33,561 nucleotides of DNA, from NCBI GenBank assembly GCA_035345935.1, contig DAORDK010000030.1, forward strand, positions 1 through 33,561, given 5' to 3'. The translations under genes were made by a program, and so were the position numbers. The notes beneath the pieces were generated by a model that worked only from the letters and a program-made list of their open reading frames with translations, was not told where the DNA came from and made no database searches. The stretch comes from SSSZ01 sp035345935 (GTDB lineage Bacteria > Pseudomonadota > Gammaproteobacteria > Burkholderiales > Rhodocyclaceae). This document shows, piece after piece, positions 8,169 through 15,393 of this stretch (position 1 is its first letter; every line of letters begins with the position of its first letter).

Positions 8169-8702
8169 ATGGCCAGAATCGGCATCTTTTTCGGCACCGA
8201 TACCGGCCGCACGCGGCTGGTGGCCAAGCAGATCGCCCGCAAATTGGGCGATGCCGCCGCTCCGCCGGTGAACATCGGTCGCACCACCCTCGCCGATTTC
8301 CTCGCCTACGACGCGCTCATTCTCGGCAGCCCAACCCTGGGCGACGGCATGTTGCCCGGCGAATCCTGCGGGCTTTCCCAGCCCAGTTGGGAGGAATTCC
8401 TGCCCCTGCTCGAAGGTTTCGACCTCTCCGGCAAGACCATTGCCCTCTTCGGGCTCGGCGACCAGAAGAAATATCCCCATGAATTCGTGGACGCCATCGG
8501 CGTCCTGCACGATGCGCTGGCCGCCCGCGGCGCGCGCCTGGTGGGCCGCTGGCCCTCCGCGGGCTACGAGTTCGAGGCCTCAAAGGCCCTGGACGGTGAC
8601 CACTTCCTGGGCCTGCCGATCGACCAGCATCACCAAGCGGCCTTGACCGAAGGGCGCCTAGACGCCTGGCTCGCCGCCATTACCCCGGAGCTCCTGCCAT
8701 GA
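8169..8702 (+). CDS. nifF: Flavodoxin of NifF type
   Basis: Flavodoxin carries electrons on FMN to the nitrogenase Fe protein. The 177-aa product has the phosphate loop GTDTGRTR (about residues 9-16), the 60s loop SPTLGDGMLPGE and the 90s loop GLGDQKKYPHEF, which match nitrogenase flavodoxins including the GLGDQ element. The insert typical of long-chain flavodoxins is present. It starts nine bases after the nifZ-like gene and overlaps the next gene by four bases (ATGA). A second flavodoxin is encoded at 32533-33093; this one is the closer match to the classical nitrogenase flavodoxin. Confidence 0.9.
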   Translation: MARIGIFFGTDTGRTRLVAKQIARKLGDAAAPPVNIGRTTLADFLAYDALILGSPTLGDGMLPGESCGLSQPSWEEFLPLLEGFDLSGKTIALFGLGDQKKYPHEFVDAIGVLHDALAARGARLVGRWPSAGYEFEASKALDGDHFLGLPIDQHHQAALTEGRLDAWLAAITPELLP

Positions 8703-9001
8703 ACGCCAATCCCTGGGCATCCCCCAAGGACCGGGCCATCCGCCGCGTCCTGGTTTCCTTCGACGAGCGCCTGGCCGGCGCCTGCGATGTGGTTCCCGAC
8801 AGTGGCGACCCGGCCATGGTCACCCTGCGCCATGCCGAACTCGAGCGCCTGCGTGCCCATGTCTTCCTCCACGGCCAGAAGCCCGGCACCTATGGCGTCT
8901 TTTTCGAGTACCCCCATCCCGTGCCCGGCATCCTGGAGAGCGAGGAGAATCTGTCGCTCCAGCGCCTCCTCTCCAGCCTTGCCTTGCATTTCGACGCCTG
9001 A
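8699..9001 (+). CDS. Unknown 100-aa protein of the nif operon
   Basis: I do not recognise a family. The product is acidic and soluble, without signal peptide or membrane helix. It has a central RRVLVSFDERLAGACD segment and a TYGVFFEYPHP segment; its only cysteine is in AGACD. Its start overlaps the flavodoxin stop (ATGA) and its stop is followed within 20 bases by the ModA-like gene, so it is very likely expressed and co-translated with nif electron-transfer genes. The codon use matches its neighbours. A role in nitrogen fixation is inferred only from the operon. Confidence 0.7.
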   Translation: MNANPWASPKDRAIRRVLVSFDERLAGACDVVPDSGDPAMVTLRHAELERLRAHVFLHGQKPGTYGVFFEYPHPVPGILESEENLSLQRLLSSLALHFDA

Positions 9002-9019
9002 GTGGTATATCTGCCGCCC

Positions 9020-9763
9020 ATGCGACTTCGCCACTGCCTCGCCGCTCTCTGCATCCTGGCCGCAGGCATACTCCATGCCGAGGATATCCAGGTCGCCGTC
9101 GCCGCCAACTTCGCGGCCCCCATGCAGGTCATTGCCCGGAATTTCGAGGCCGAAACCGGGCATCGGCTGCACCTCGCCTTCGGCGCCACCGGCAAGTTCT
9201 ACGCCCAGATCGCCAACGGCGCCCCCTTCGACGTGCTGCTCGCCGCCGACGACGAGACTCCGGCCCGTCTGGTGCGCGAGGGCCTCGCCCGCAGCGGCAG
9301 CCAGACGCCCTACGCGGTCGGGCGCCTGATCCTCTGGTCCCCGCGGCCGGACCGGGTCGATGGTAGCGGCGACATCCTGCGCCGGGGCGATTTCGCCCGT
9401 CTGGCCCTCGCCAATCCCAAGACCGCCCCCTATGGCGCGGCGGCCATCGAAGCCATGACCTCCCTAGGACTGCTGCCCGCCCTGCAGGGCAAATTCGTCC
9501 TGGGCGAGAACATCGCCCAGGCCTATCAATTCGTCGCCAGCGGCAACGCGGACCTGGGCTTCATCGCCCTCTCCCAGGTCTGGGCGAACGGCCAACTGAC
9601 CCAGGGCTCGGGCTGGATCGTCCCCGCCGACCTGCACCAGCCGATCCGCCAAGACGCCGTCGTACTCACCCGGACGGCAGTCCCCGCCGCCGCCAGCGCC
9701 TTGCTCGCCTACCTGAAGGGCGACAGGGCTCGGGCAGTCATCAAGACTTACGGATACCAGTGA
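9020..9763 (+). CDS. modA: ModA-like periplasmic molybdate-binding protein
   Basis: ModA captures molybdate in the periplasm for an ABC importer. The product (247 aa) starts with a signal peptide (MRLRHCLAALCILAAGILHA, cleavage probably before ED) followed by the family opening IQVAVAANFAAPMQ, FGATGKFYAQIANGAPFDVLLAADDE and the later GLGFIAL/QDAVVLTRTA regions. I chose the ATG at 9020 over an in-frame GTG at 9002 because the signal peptide begins there. No modB or modC is present, so it may work with a remote permease. Its stop overlaps the next start (GTGA). Tungstate or another oxyanion cannot be excluded. Confidence 0.88.
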   Translation: MRLRHCLAALCILAAGILHAEDIQVAVAANFAAPMQVIARNFEAETGHRLHLAFGATGKFYAQIANGAPFDVLLAADDETPARLVREGLARSGSQTPYAVGRLILWSPRPDRVDGSGDILRRGDFARLALANPKTAPYGAAAIEAMTSLGLLPALQGKFVLGENIAQAYQFVASGNADLGFIALSQVWANGQLTQGSGWIVPADLHQPIRQDAVVLTRTAVPAAASALLAYLKGDRARAVIKTYGYQ

Positions 9764-10152
9764 AAATCGCCATCGCCACCAAGGATTTCACCGCCGTCAG
9801 CGGCCACGCCGGCCAAGCCCGCCAATGGCTGCTCTACGACTTGACGGAACACCGTTCCGATCGCCTGTTGCCGGCCCCGCGACGTGTCGAACTCGCCAAG
9901 GACGAAGTCCTGCACCATTTCGAGGACGACCGGCGCCATCCCCTGGACGGCGTGGACATCGTGGTCGCCGCGAGCGCCGGCGACGGCTTTATCCGCCACA
10001 TGAAAATGCGGGGGACCGAAGTCTTGCTGACCGGCGAAGAAGATCCGGCCATTGCCATCACCCGTATCCTGGCCGGCGAAGCCCTGCCCGACCCCCGCTT
10101 CGACATCACGACCACCCTCTGCAAGCTCCGGGACCTGTTCTCGCGGCATTAG
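9760..10152 (+). CDS. NifX/NifB-C-terminal family protein (FeMo-cofactor binding type)
   Basis: Proteins of this family (NifX, NafY, VnfX, NifB C-terminus) bind FeMo-cofactor or its precursors. The 130-aa product begins MKIAIATKDFTAVSGHAGQARQ and has the family pattern of an early GHAG, a central DIVVAASAGDGF strand-loop and a C-terminal PAIAITRILAGEALP helix. The start is a GTG that overlaps the ModA-like stop. It is the last gene of the operon; the convergent CDF gene ends four bases later, with no clear terminator between. It is the first of three members in the window and the most divergent one. Confidence 0.82.
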   Translation: MKIAIATKDFTAVSGHAGQARQWLLYDLTEHRSDRLLPAPRRVELAKDEVLHHFEDDRRHPLDGVDIVVAASAGDGFIRHMKMRGTEVLLTGEEDPAIAITRILAGEALPDPRFDITTTLCKLRDLFSRH

Positions 10153-10156
10153 CGGC

Positions 10157-11071
10157 TCAGCCACCGTCCTCCTGGCGATCCAGGTCTTGGTCCGATTGGG
10201 AGGCCGGGTCTTCCAGAGGTTCGAGGTGGGTCGTCACGTGGGACCCGGGAACCGCCTGCCGAATGGACTCCTCGATCCGCTCGAGCCAGTCGTGGCCCCG
10301 CTGTACCGTCCATTGCCCCGGAACGAGCACATGGACGCTGACGAATGCCCGACTCCCGGCCTGGCGGGTACGCAGGGCGTGGAATTCCAGACCCTGGCGA
10401 CGGTAATCTTCGAGGACGGCGGCGATCTCGACGCGCCGTTCTTCGGGCAGCGCCGCATCCATCAGCCCGTCTGCAGAGCGCTGGAGGAGCCGCCACCCTG
10501 TCCCCAGAATATTGACCGCAACCGCCACGGCAATGAGGGGATCGAGCCATTGCCACCCGCTCGCCCCCGCCAGTCCGACCCCGACGATGACGCCGACCGA
10601 GGTCCAGACATCGGTCATGAGGTGGTGGGCGTCGGCCTCCAGAGTGATGGAATGGTGCTGCCTACCGACGGTCATCAGCACCCTGGCCGTCAGATAATTG
10701 ATGACCGAAGCCACGGCGGAGAAGCCCAAGCCCAATCCCAGCGCTTCCAGGGGACGCGGATGGATCAGGCGATCCACCGCCGAATAGGAAATCGCCACGG
10801 CCGCCACGACGATCAGGAAACCCTCGAAGGCGCTGGAGAAGTACTCCGCCTTGCCATGGCCGAAGGCGTGATTGTCGTCTGCGGGCTGTTCGGCCAGGGT
10901 CAGCATTGCCAGAGCCATCAGGGCTCCCGCCAGATTGACCAGGGATTCGGCGGCGTCCGAGAGCAGTCCCACCGATCCGGTCAGCCACCAGGCGACGCCC
11001 TTCAGGGCAATGGTCGCCAACGCGGCAACGATGGACAGCAGGGCATAGCGCTTCAGCGACGGCCGTGCCAT
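10157..11071 (-). CDS. Cation diffusion facilitator (CDF) metal exporter
   Basis: CDF proteins export divalent cations such as zinc, iron or manganese in exchange for protons. The 304-aa product has hydrophobic helices through about residue 200, the SDAAESLVN motif in helix 2 (about 38-46), the HAFGHGKAEYFSS loop, the HHLMTD motif in helix 5 and a cytoplasmic C-terminal domain. The ATG at 11071 is preceded by GGGAG at eight bases; an upstream GTG at 11098 would overlap the kinase gene more and has no such site. It is the last gene of the cytochrome/two-component operon. The metal cannot be told from sequence alone. Confidence 0.9.
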   Translation of the reverse strand: MARPSLKRYALLSIVAALATIALKGVAWWLTGSVGLLSDAAESLVNLAGALMALAMLTLAEQPADDNHAFGHGKAEYFSSAFEGFLIVVAAVAISYSAVDRLIHPRPLEALGLGLGFSAVASVINYLTARVLMTVGRQHHSITLEADAHHLMTDVWTSVGVIVGVGLAGASGWQWLDPLIAVAVAVNILGTGWRLLQRSADGLMDAALPEERRVEIAAVLEDYRRQGLEFHALRTRQAGSRAFVSVHVLVPGQWTVQRGHDWLERIEESIRQAVPGSHVTTHLEPLEDPASQSDQDLDRQEDGG

Positions 11072-11072
11072 C

Positions 11073-12455
11073 TCACCGCTCCCCGCTTTCCCCGACACCG
11101 GGCAGTCGAACCTCCACCGTCAAGCCTCCCCCGGCCTCGGCCGGATTGTTGCGGAACGCCAGCTGGCCACCGTGCAACTCCACGATTCGACCGACGATGG
11201 ACAATCCCAGACCGCTGCCCTCGCCACTATGCTGCGTCCCGGGACTGCGCCAAAAACGCTGGCCGAGCCTTGCGAGTTCGCTTGCGGGGACGCCAGGCCC
11301 GTTGTCGCGCACCGTGAGCACCACCGCTCTACCCGCACAGCCAATCGCGACGTCAACGGAACCTCCTTCAGCGCTGTAACGCGCGGCATTATCCACCAGA
11401 TTGCGCAACAGCATTGCCAGCCACACCGGGTTTCCGCGTATCGGTACAGTTTCGACGGCATCGAGTTCGATCGCCACCTCGCGATCGAGGGCCGCGGGCG
11501 CCAGATCCGCGACAACTTCGCGTGCCACCGCGACGAAATCCGCCGTCGTGAAGTCCTCCGGCCGCACGTTTTCGACCCGGGCGAGGACCAGCATCTGCTC
11601 CACCGCATGAGCCATCCGGTCGCACCCGGCGATCAATTGATCGAGGGCATGGAGGCGGCTCGCGTCGTCCCCCGCGGCCCGGGCCACCTGAGCCTGGGCG
11701 CGCAGGCCGGCCAAAGGCGTCCGCAGCTCATGGGCCGCGTCGGCGGTAAAGCGCCGCTCCTTCTCGAAAGTGCTCGCCACACGCTCGAAAAGCGCATTGA
11801 GACGCTCGACCAGCGGCAACACCTCGGCAGGCAGACCCGCGTCGGGAAGCGCCGTGAGCTTGTCGGGCGATCGGGCCTCCACCGCACCGGCGAGGGCATC
11901 CAGTGGACGCATTCCCTGGCGCACGGCGAACCAGATCAATAAGGCCAGCAGAGGAAGCGCCACCAGCAAGGGGCGGAGCAGCCCTGCGGCCATTGCCCGG
12001 GTGATTTCATCGCGCGCCGACATGCGCTCCCCGACCTGGACCAGGACCTGGCGCCGCGCATTCCAGGCGGAATACACCCGCCAGCGCTCCCCTGCCGTCA
12101 GGCTGTCGGACAAACCCTCCTCCACCGGACTGAGCGGCACCGATGGAGCGTTCGCCGAGTGCAGGGTCAAGCGCCGGTCCGCCCACACCTGAAAAGCGAC
12201 CCGGCGCCCGTAGCGATGCAACCCGGGTGCGTGGCTTTCCTCGAACATCTCTCCGGAATCGTCGTCGTGCTCAAGCTGCAGGTTCGTTTGAGCCACAAGC
12301 AGCGAGGCCGCCTGAACCAGGTGGGCATCGAAGAGTTCCGTGGCTTCCTTGCGGGCCTCGACCCAGGTCAGGGCCACGGCTCCCAGCCAGAGCAGCCCGA
12401 CCAGCAGACTGGCGCGCAGGGCGACGCGGACCTTGAGCGAGGAGCGCCGTGCCAT
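11073..12455 (-). CDS. QseC-like sensor histidine kinase
   Basis: An inner-membrane histidine kinase that would phosphorylate the regulator encoded at 12621-13289. The 460-aa product has a first membrane helix (about 14-32), a periplasmic domain of some 130 residues, a second helix (about 160-178), a HAMP-like region, the H box AAHELRTPLAG with H242, an N box (LVDNAARYS), DNGPGVP and the GEGSGLGLSIV motif. This is the QseC/PmrB layout. The start sits six bases from the end of a 161-bp inverted-repeat element that separates it from the regulator gene, and no good ribosome-binding site is left. The signal sensed is unknown. Confidence 0.9.
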   Translation of the reverse strand: MARRSSLKVRVALRASLLVGLLWLGAVALTWVEARKEATELFDAHLVQAASLLVAQTNLQLEHDDDSGEMFEESHAPGLHRYGRRVAFQVWADRRLTLHSANAPSVPLSPVEEGLSDSLTAGERWRVYSAWNARRQVLVQVGERMSARDEITRAMAAGLLRPLLVALPLLALLIWFAVRQGMRPLDALAGAVEARSPDKLTALPDAGLPAEVLPLVERLNALFERVASTFEKERRFTADAAHELRTPLAGLRAQAQVARAAGDDASRLHALDQLIAGCDRMAHAVEQMLVLARVENVRPEDFTTADFVAVAREVVADLAPAALDREVAIELDAVETVPIRGNPVWLAMLLRNLVDNAARYSAEGGSVDVAIGCAGRAVVLTVRDNGPGVPASELARLGQRFWRSPGTQHSGEGSGLGLSIVGRIVELHGGQLAFRNNPAEAGGGLTVEVRLPGVGESGER

Positions 12456-12460
12456 GGCTC

Positions 12461-12621
12461 AGAGCCTGTGAATTTTTCGGGCACACCCGAGCGGCGTGCT
12501 CAGGGGGGCACGATCAAGGCGCAAAGCACAGCCATAGCTCGGGCTATGGCGAGCCTTGGCAACGCCGAGCGGGCGCGGCTGGACATGACGAGCGTGGGCG
12601 AACGGAATTTTCACAGGCTCT
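12461..12621. repeat. MITE-like inverted-repeat element between regulator and kinase genes
   Basis: A 161-bp segment is bounded by 12-bp perfect inverted repeats, AGAGCCTGTGAA at 12461-12472 and its complement at 12610-12621. Inside is an 8-bp-arm palindrome (GCCATAGC, 4-base loop, GCTATGGC) at 12531-12550 and a further GAGC/GCTC pair. It encodes nothing convincing. It abuts the regulator stop and lies six bases from the kinase start. Only one copy occurs in the window, so calling it a mobile miniature element is an inference. Confidence 0.6.
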
Positions 12622-13289
12622 CAGTCTTTGCGCACCAGGTAGCCCACGCCACGGATGGTGCGGATCAGGTCCTTGCCCAGCTTGCGGCGCAGGTGGTGGA
12701 TATAGACCTCGACGGTATTGCTGCCGGTTTCGTCGTTCCAGCTGTAGAGCCGCTCTTCCAGCTGGCTGCGCGAAAGAACCCGGCCGGCATTGAGCAGAAG
12801 CGCGTGCAGCAAGGCGAACTCCTTTGCGGCCAGTTCGACGGATTGGCCGTCGACCGACACCGCATGGGAGGCCGGATCGAGACGGACTCCCGAGGCCTCG
12901 AGGACCGGGGTCGGCTGCCCCTCCGAACGCCGGATGAGCGCCCGCAGGCGGGCAGCGAGTTCGCCCATGTCGAAGGGTTTGAGGCAATAGTCGTCGGCAC
13001 CGCTGTCGAGGCCGGCAATGCGATCCTCGACCGCATCCCGGGCAGTCAGGACGAGCACGGGCAGGCGACATCCCCGGGAACGCAACCCGCGCAGGACCGT
13101 CAAGCCGTCCCTGCGCGGCAGTCCCAGATCGAGGACGACGGCCTCGTAACGGGCTGCCAATTCGCCAGCCAGTGCCGCTTCCGCGGCGACCCCGTCGGTC
13201 ACCCAATCCACGGCGAATCCCGACTGGGTCATGCCGGCCTGCAGGGCATCCCCCAGGAGCGGGTCATCCTCGACGATCAGCAGACGCAT
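12621..13289 (-). CDS. OmpR-family response regulator (QseB-like)
   Basis: A DNA-binding response regulator. The 222-aa product has a receiver domain with acidic E7/D8/D9 pocket residues, the phospho-acceptor D54 in VVLDLGLP, and K104 in CLKPF, followed by an OmpR-type winged helix (about 130-220) ending in RTIRGVGYLVRKD. It follows the cytochrome b gene after 12 bases and is paired with the kinase further down. The TGA stop shares its first base with the end of the inverted-repeat element. It likely controls its own operon; a possible direct-repeat operator lies at 15000-15016. Confidence 0.92.
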   Translation of the reverse strand: MRLLIVEDDPLLGDALQAGMTQSGFAVDWVTDGVAAEAALAGELAARYEAVVLDLGLPRRDGLTVLRGLRSRGCRLPVLVLTARDAVEDRIAGLDSGADDYCLKPFDMGELAARLRALIRRSEGQPTPVLEASGVRLDPASHAVSVDGQSVELAAKEFALLHALLLNAGRVLSRSQLEERLYSWNDETGSNTVEVYIHHLRRKLGKDLIRTIRGVGYLVRKD

Positions 13290-13301
13290 CTTCGCCCGGC
13301 C

Positions 13302-14042
13302 TCAATCGCGGTCGGCATGGTGGCGGGACTCGACCCGCGGGGTGCCACGATCGCCTTGAGCATCGGAGCTTCCCAGCATCCGGTCGGCGCCCCAGTAGCC
13401 CAGGACCGCCACCACGAGCAGAACGCCCACCCGGCCGCGCCGCTTGGCAATCCCCTGCTCTTGTGTCCCGACCTTCCTGCCAGTGATCATGGCCTTGGCC
13501 AGATTTTCGCGATGCAGCACGCTGCTCACCACCACTCCCAGAATATGGACCGCCACCACGGCCAGCATGGCGCCGGAAACTGCTTCATGCAGCTCTTCGA
13601 GCCATTCTCCACCGATTTCCTGGTAGGTGGCAAACCCGCTCACCACCGTCGCCAGCCCAAGACCGAGGAGGAGGAAGATCGCCAATGCCCCGGCGGGGTT
13701 GTGCCCGACATGGTGCTGCGGATTTCCGCTGACAAGGGATTTGAGATACTCCACCAGCCGGCCGGGCGAGAAGAGGAAGGAGGAGAATCGGGCATACCGG
13801 GTGCCGATCAGTCCCCAGACCAGGCGAAACCCGATCAAGGCGGCCAGGGTGTAGCCGAACATGACATGGACGTCCCGGAAACGCTCGGATTCCGAGCTCA
13901 GGTAGGCGCCGACGAAGGAGAGCGCCATCAGCCAATGAAATGCCCGCGTCGGCAGATCCCAGACGGGGACGGTTCGAATGTCGGCCTTTTCGCGGCACGG
14001 GGAGGCGGGAATGGCAGAAGCGCCAGGCAGGGTCGTGTTCAT
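13302..14042 (-). CDS. Cytochrome b561-type di-heme membrane protein
   Basis: An integral cytochrome b that passes electrons from the quinone pool to the diheme cytochrome c encoded upstream. The 246-aa product has four main hydrophobic helices with histidines at helix ends (AFHWLMALSF, HVMFGYTLAALIGFRLVWG, ELHEAVSGAMLAVVAVHILG, plus HRENLAKAMITG), as in NiFe-hydrogenase-type cytochrome b561, and a fifth short hydrophobic stretch near the C-terminus. GGAG stands seven bases before the ATG. The cytochrome b / DHC / SHP gene order is a known cluster in proteobacteria. Confidence 0.88.
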   Translation of the reverse strand: MNTTLPGASAIPASPCREKADIRTVPVWDLPTRAFHWLMALSFVGAYLSSESERFRDVHVMFGYTLAALIGFRLVWGLIGTRYARFSSFLFSPGRLVEYLKSLVSGNPQHHVGHNPAGALAIFLLLGLGLATVVSGFATYQEIGGEWLEELHEAVSGAMLAVVAVHILGVVVSSVLHRENLAKAMITGRKVGTQEQGIAKRRGRVGVLLVVAVLGYWGADRMLGSSDAQGDRGTPRVESRHHADRD

Positions 14043-14053
14043 CAGAGTGCTCC

Positions 14054-14533
14054 TCAGGGATTGCGGGGAATGCGGATTTCGTTTTCGCGGTAGCTGCCCT
14101 CTGCAGCCTGGGTGTGGCAGGCACCGCAATTGGCGGGCGTCTTGACCGCCGGCGACCGCCAAAGCGCAGCGGTCAGACCGTCATGACCGTCCCGATGCTC
14201 GCGCCGGAATCCCGGAGTTTCCGTAATTCGCGGCGCGGTCCGGGACGCGTCCGGACGATCGGAGCGGGCGGCGTTGGACGCGAGATAGGTGCCGATTTGC
14301 CGCGCTTTGGCGGGATCCAGGCTGGCATCGCTCCCGAAATGCTTGTCCAGGCCGGTCATCAGGACATTCCAGGACCGCGCCGGGAGCATCTGCGGCGGGT
14401 AAGGCACATGGCAGCTTCCGCATTCGTCGCGGTAGTCCTTGTTGAGGACATAGCGCCGCCCCTCCTCAGCGAAGGCGGCGTCGGAAGCGAGTATCGGCAA
14501 GATCGTCAGCAACAGGTAGGTAATCGATTTCAT
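14054..14533 (-). CDS. Diheme cytochrome c (DHC)
   Basis: A periplasmic electron carrier. The 159-aa precursor has a signal peptide ending near AAFA-EE and two heme motifs, CGSCH (about residues 38-42) and CGACH (about 136-140). In studied species DHC donates electrons to SHP. It lies between the SHP-like gene (11 bases upstream) and cytochrome b (11 bases downstream), exactly the order expected. The axial ligand histidines cannot be assigned from sequence alone. Confidence 0.9.
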   Translation of the reverse strand: MKSITYLLLTILPILASDAAFAEEGRRYVLNKDYRDECGSCHVPYPPQMLPARSWNVLMTGLDKHFGSDASLDPAKARQIGTYLASNAARSDRPDASRTAPRITETPGFRREHRDGHDGLTAALWRSPAVKTPANCGACHTQAAEGSYRENEIRIPRNP

Positions 14534-14544
14534 GGTAGGTCTCC

Positions 14545-14952
14545 TCAGGGTTTAACCGCGATCAGGTAGGCCAGGACATCGCTCTTCTCCTGGGTACTGC
14601 AAGACCGTCCGAGCACATCGTTGCAATTGCGCTTGAACCACTTCTCCACCTTGTCCGCCCGGGTGAACCGCTGACCGTTGGCAGCCGGCGCCAAGGGATC
14701 GATGGGTTTTGCAGTCACTGCGTGCTTGCCCACCGCTGCGGGATTTTCGGTATGGCAGGTGGAGCAACTCCAGTCCTTGACCCCGACCCGCTGGAAGAAC
14801 TGTCTGCCGCGCTGCGGAGATCCTTCGAAATTGGGATCGCTCTGCCGGACTTCAGCCTGGTAGCGACTCTGGAAGTCCGTGGCGGTTTCGGCCGAAGCGA
14901 CGGGAGCCAGCGGCAGACCCGCCGCCAGAATCAAGAGAAAGAGGTTGTTCAT
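14545..14952 (-). CDS. SHP-type monoheme cytochrome c (DUF1924)
   Basis: SHP is a high-spin, oxygen- and NO-reactive cytochrome c first seen in Rhodobacter sphaeroides. The 135-aa precursor has a signal peptide (cleavage near ASA-ET), one heme motif CSTCH followed by TENPAAVGKHA, and KWFKRNCNDVLGRSC, which holds the asparagine region that serves as unusual heme ligand in SHP and a disulfide-type cysteine pair. GGAGG lies six bases before the ATG. It is the first gene of the operon SHP, DHC, cytochrome b, QseB, QseC, CDF. Physiological substrate is uncertain (oxygen, NO or hydroxylamine). Confidence 0.88.
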   Translation of the reverse strand: MNNLFLLILAAGLPLAPVASAETATDFQSRYQAEVRQSDPNFEGSPQRGRQFFQRVGVKDWSCSTCHTENPAAVGKHAVTAKPIDPLAPAANGQRFTRADKVEKWFKRNCNDVLGRSCSTQEKSDVLAYLIAVKP

Positions 14953-14999
14953 GGCGTCCTCCGTGTGATCGATGACGGACGCTAGGCTAAGACCCTGAA

Positions 15000-15016
15000 C
15001 TTAACGTGGCATTAAG
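15000..15016 (-). promoter_or_regulatory. Possible OmpR/QseB-type operator upstream of the SHP operon
   Basis: On the minus strand CTTAATGCCACGTTAAG gives TTAA half-sites with an 11-base period, as expected for PmrA/QseB-class regulators. It is about 48 bases before the SHP start codon, with a possible -10 element (TAGCCT) about 12 bases downstream. The rest of 14953-15267 shows no convincing gene. Confidence 0.35.
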
Positions 15017-15267
15017 TCCTTGCGAGAAAAGGCAGTCAGAGAAGTCACCCCTGGGAAGAGGGTCAGTTGCTCCCAATAACGCCTTCTGGCGTCGGCTGAC
15101 CCGGCAACCGCCTTAAGATTCCGGCGGTGACCCTGGAAACCGCGGCCATGGTCGACGACAATGCCCCCCTCAGCCCTTCTTTGGGACAATCTGATCGGCA
15201 TTCCTGCCCTACCGGAGTCCATGACTTCCAGATTGCTTCCCCAACACTTCCCGGGATCCGATCAACC

Positions 15268-15369
15268 ATGGACATCGCAGCGCAAAGCCCTCTGGTCGCC
15301 GAGGCCGAAGATCCTTGCGCCCCAGCGGGCGATTTCGGCAACGGGTCCGTGTCTACGGAAGCACCCTAA
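15268..15369 (+). pseudogene. Fragment of the 5' end of a PAS-LuxR gene
   Basis: The 33-codon frame beginning MDIAAQSPLVAEAEDP and ending STEAP-stop lines up with the first 30 or so residues of the PAS-LuxR protein at 19811, which begins MDLSAQSHLAAKASDH; the DNA also aligns, for example GCGCAAAGCC-TCTGG. After a short deletion it runs into a stop. It is best read as the remnant of a duplicate of that gene's start. Its shared ATG supports 19811 as the true start of the intact gene. Confidence 0.55.
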
Positions 15370-15393
15370 GAGTCGTCACAAAACAACACCGAC

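Noticed and set aside
10052..11317. 421-codon plus-strand open frame over the CDF gene
   Set aside because: Antisense of the CDF exporter; composition typical of GC-rich shadow frames.
12159..14093. 644-codon plus-strand open frame
   Set aside because: It runs antisense through the kinase, regulator and cytochrome b genes and across the inverted-repeat element; no domain features.
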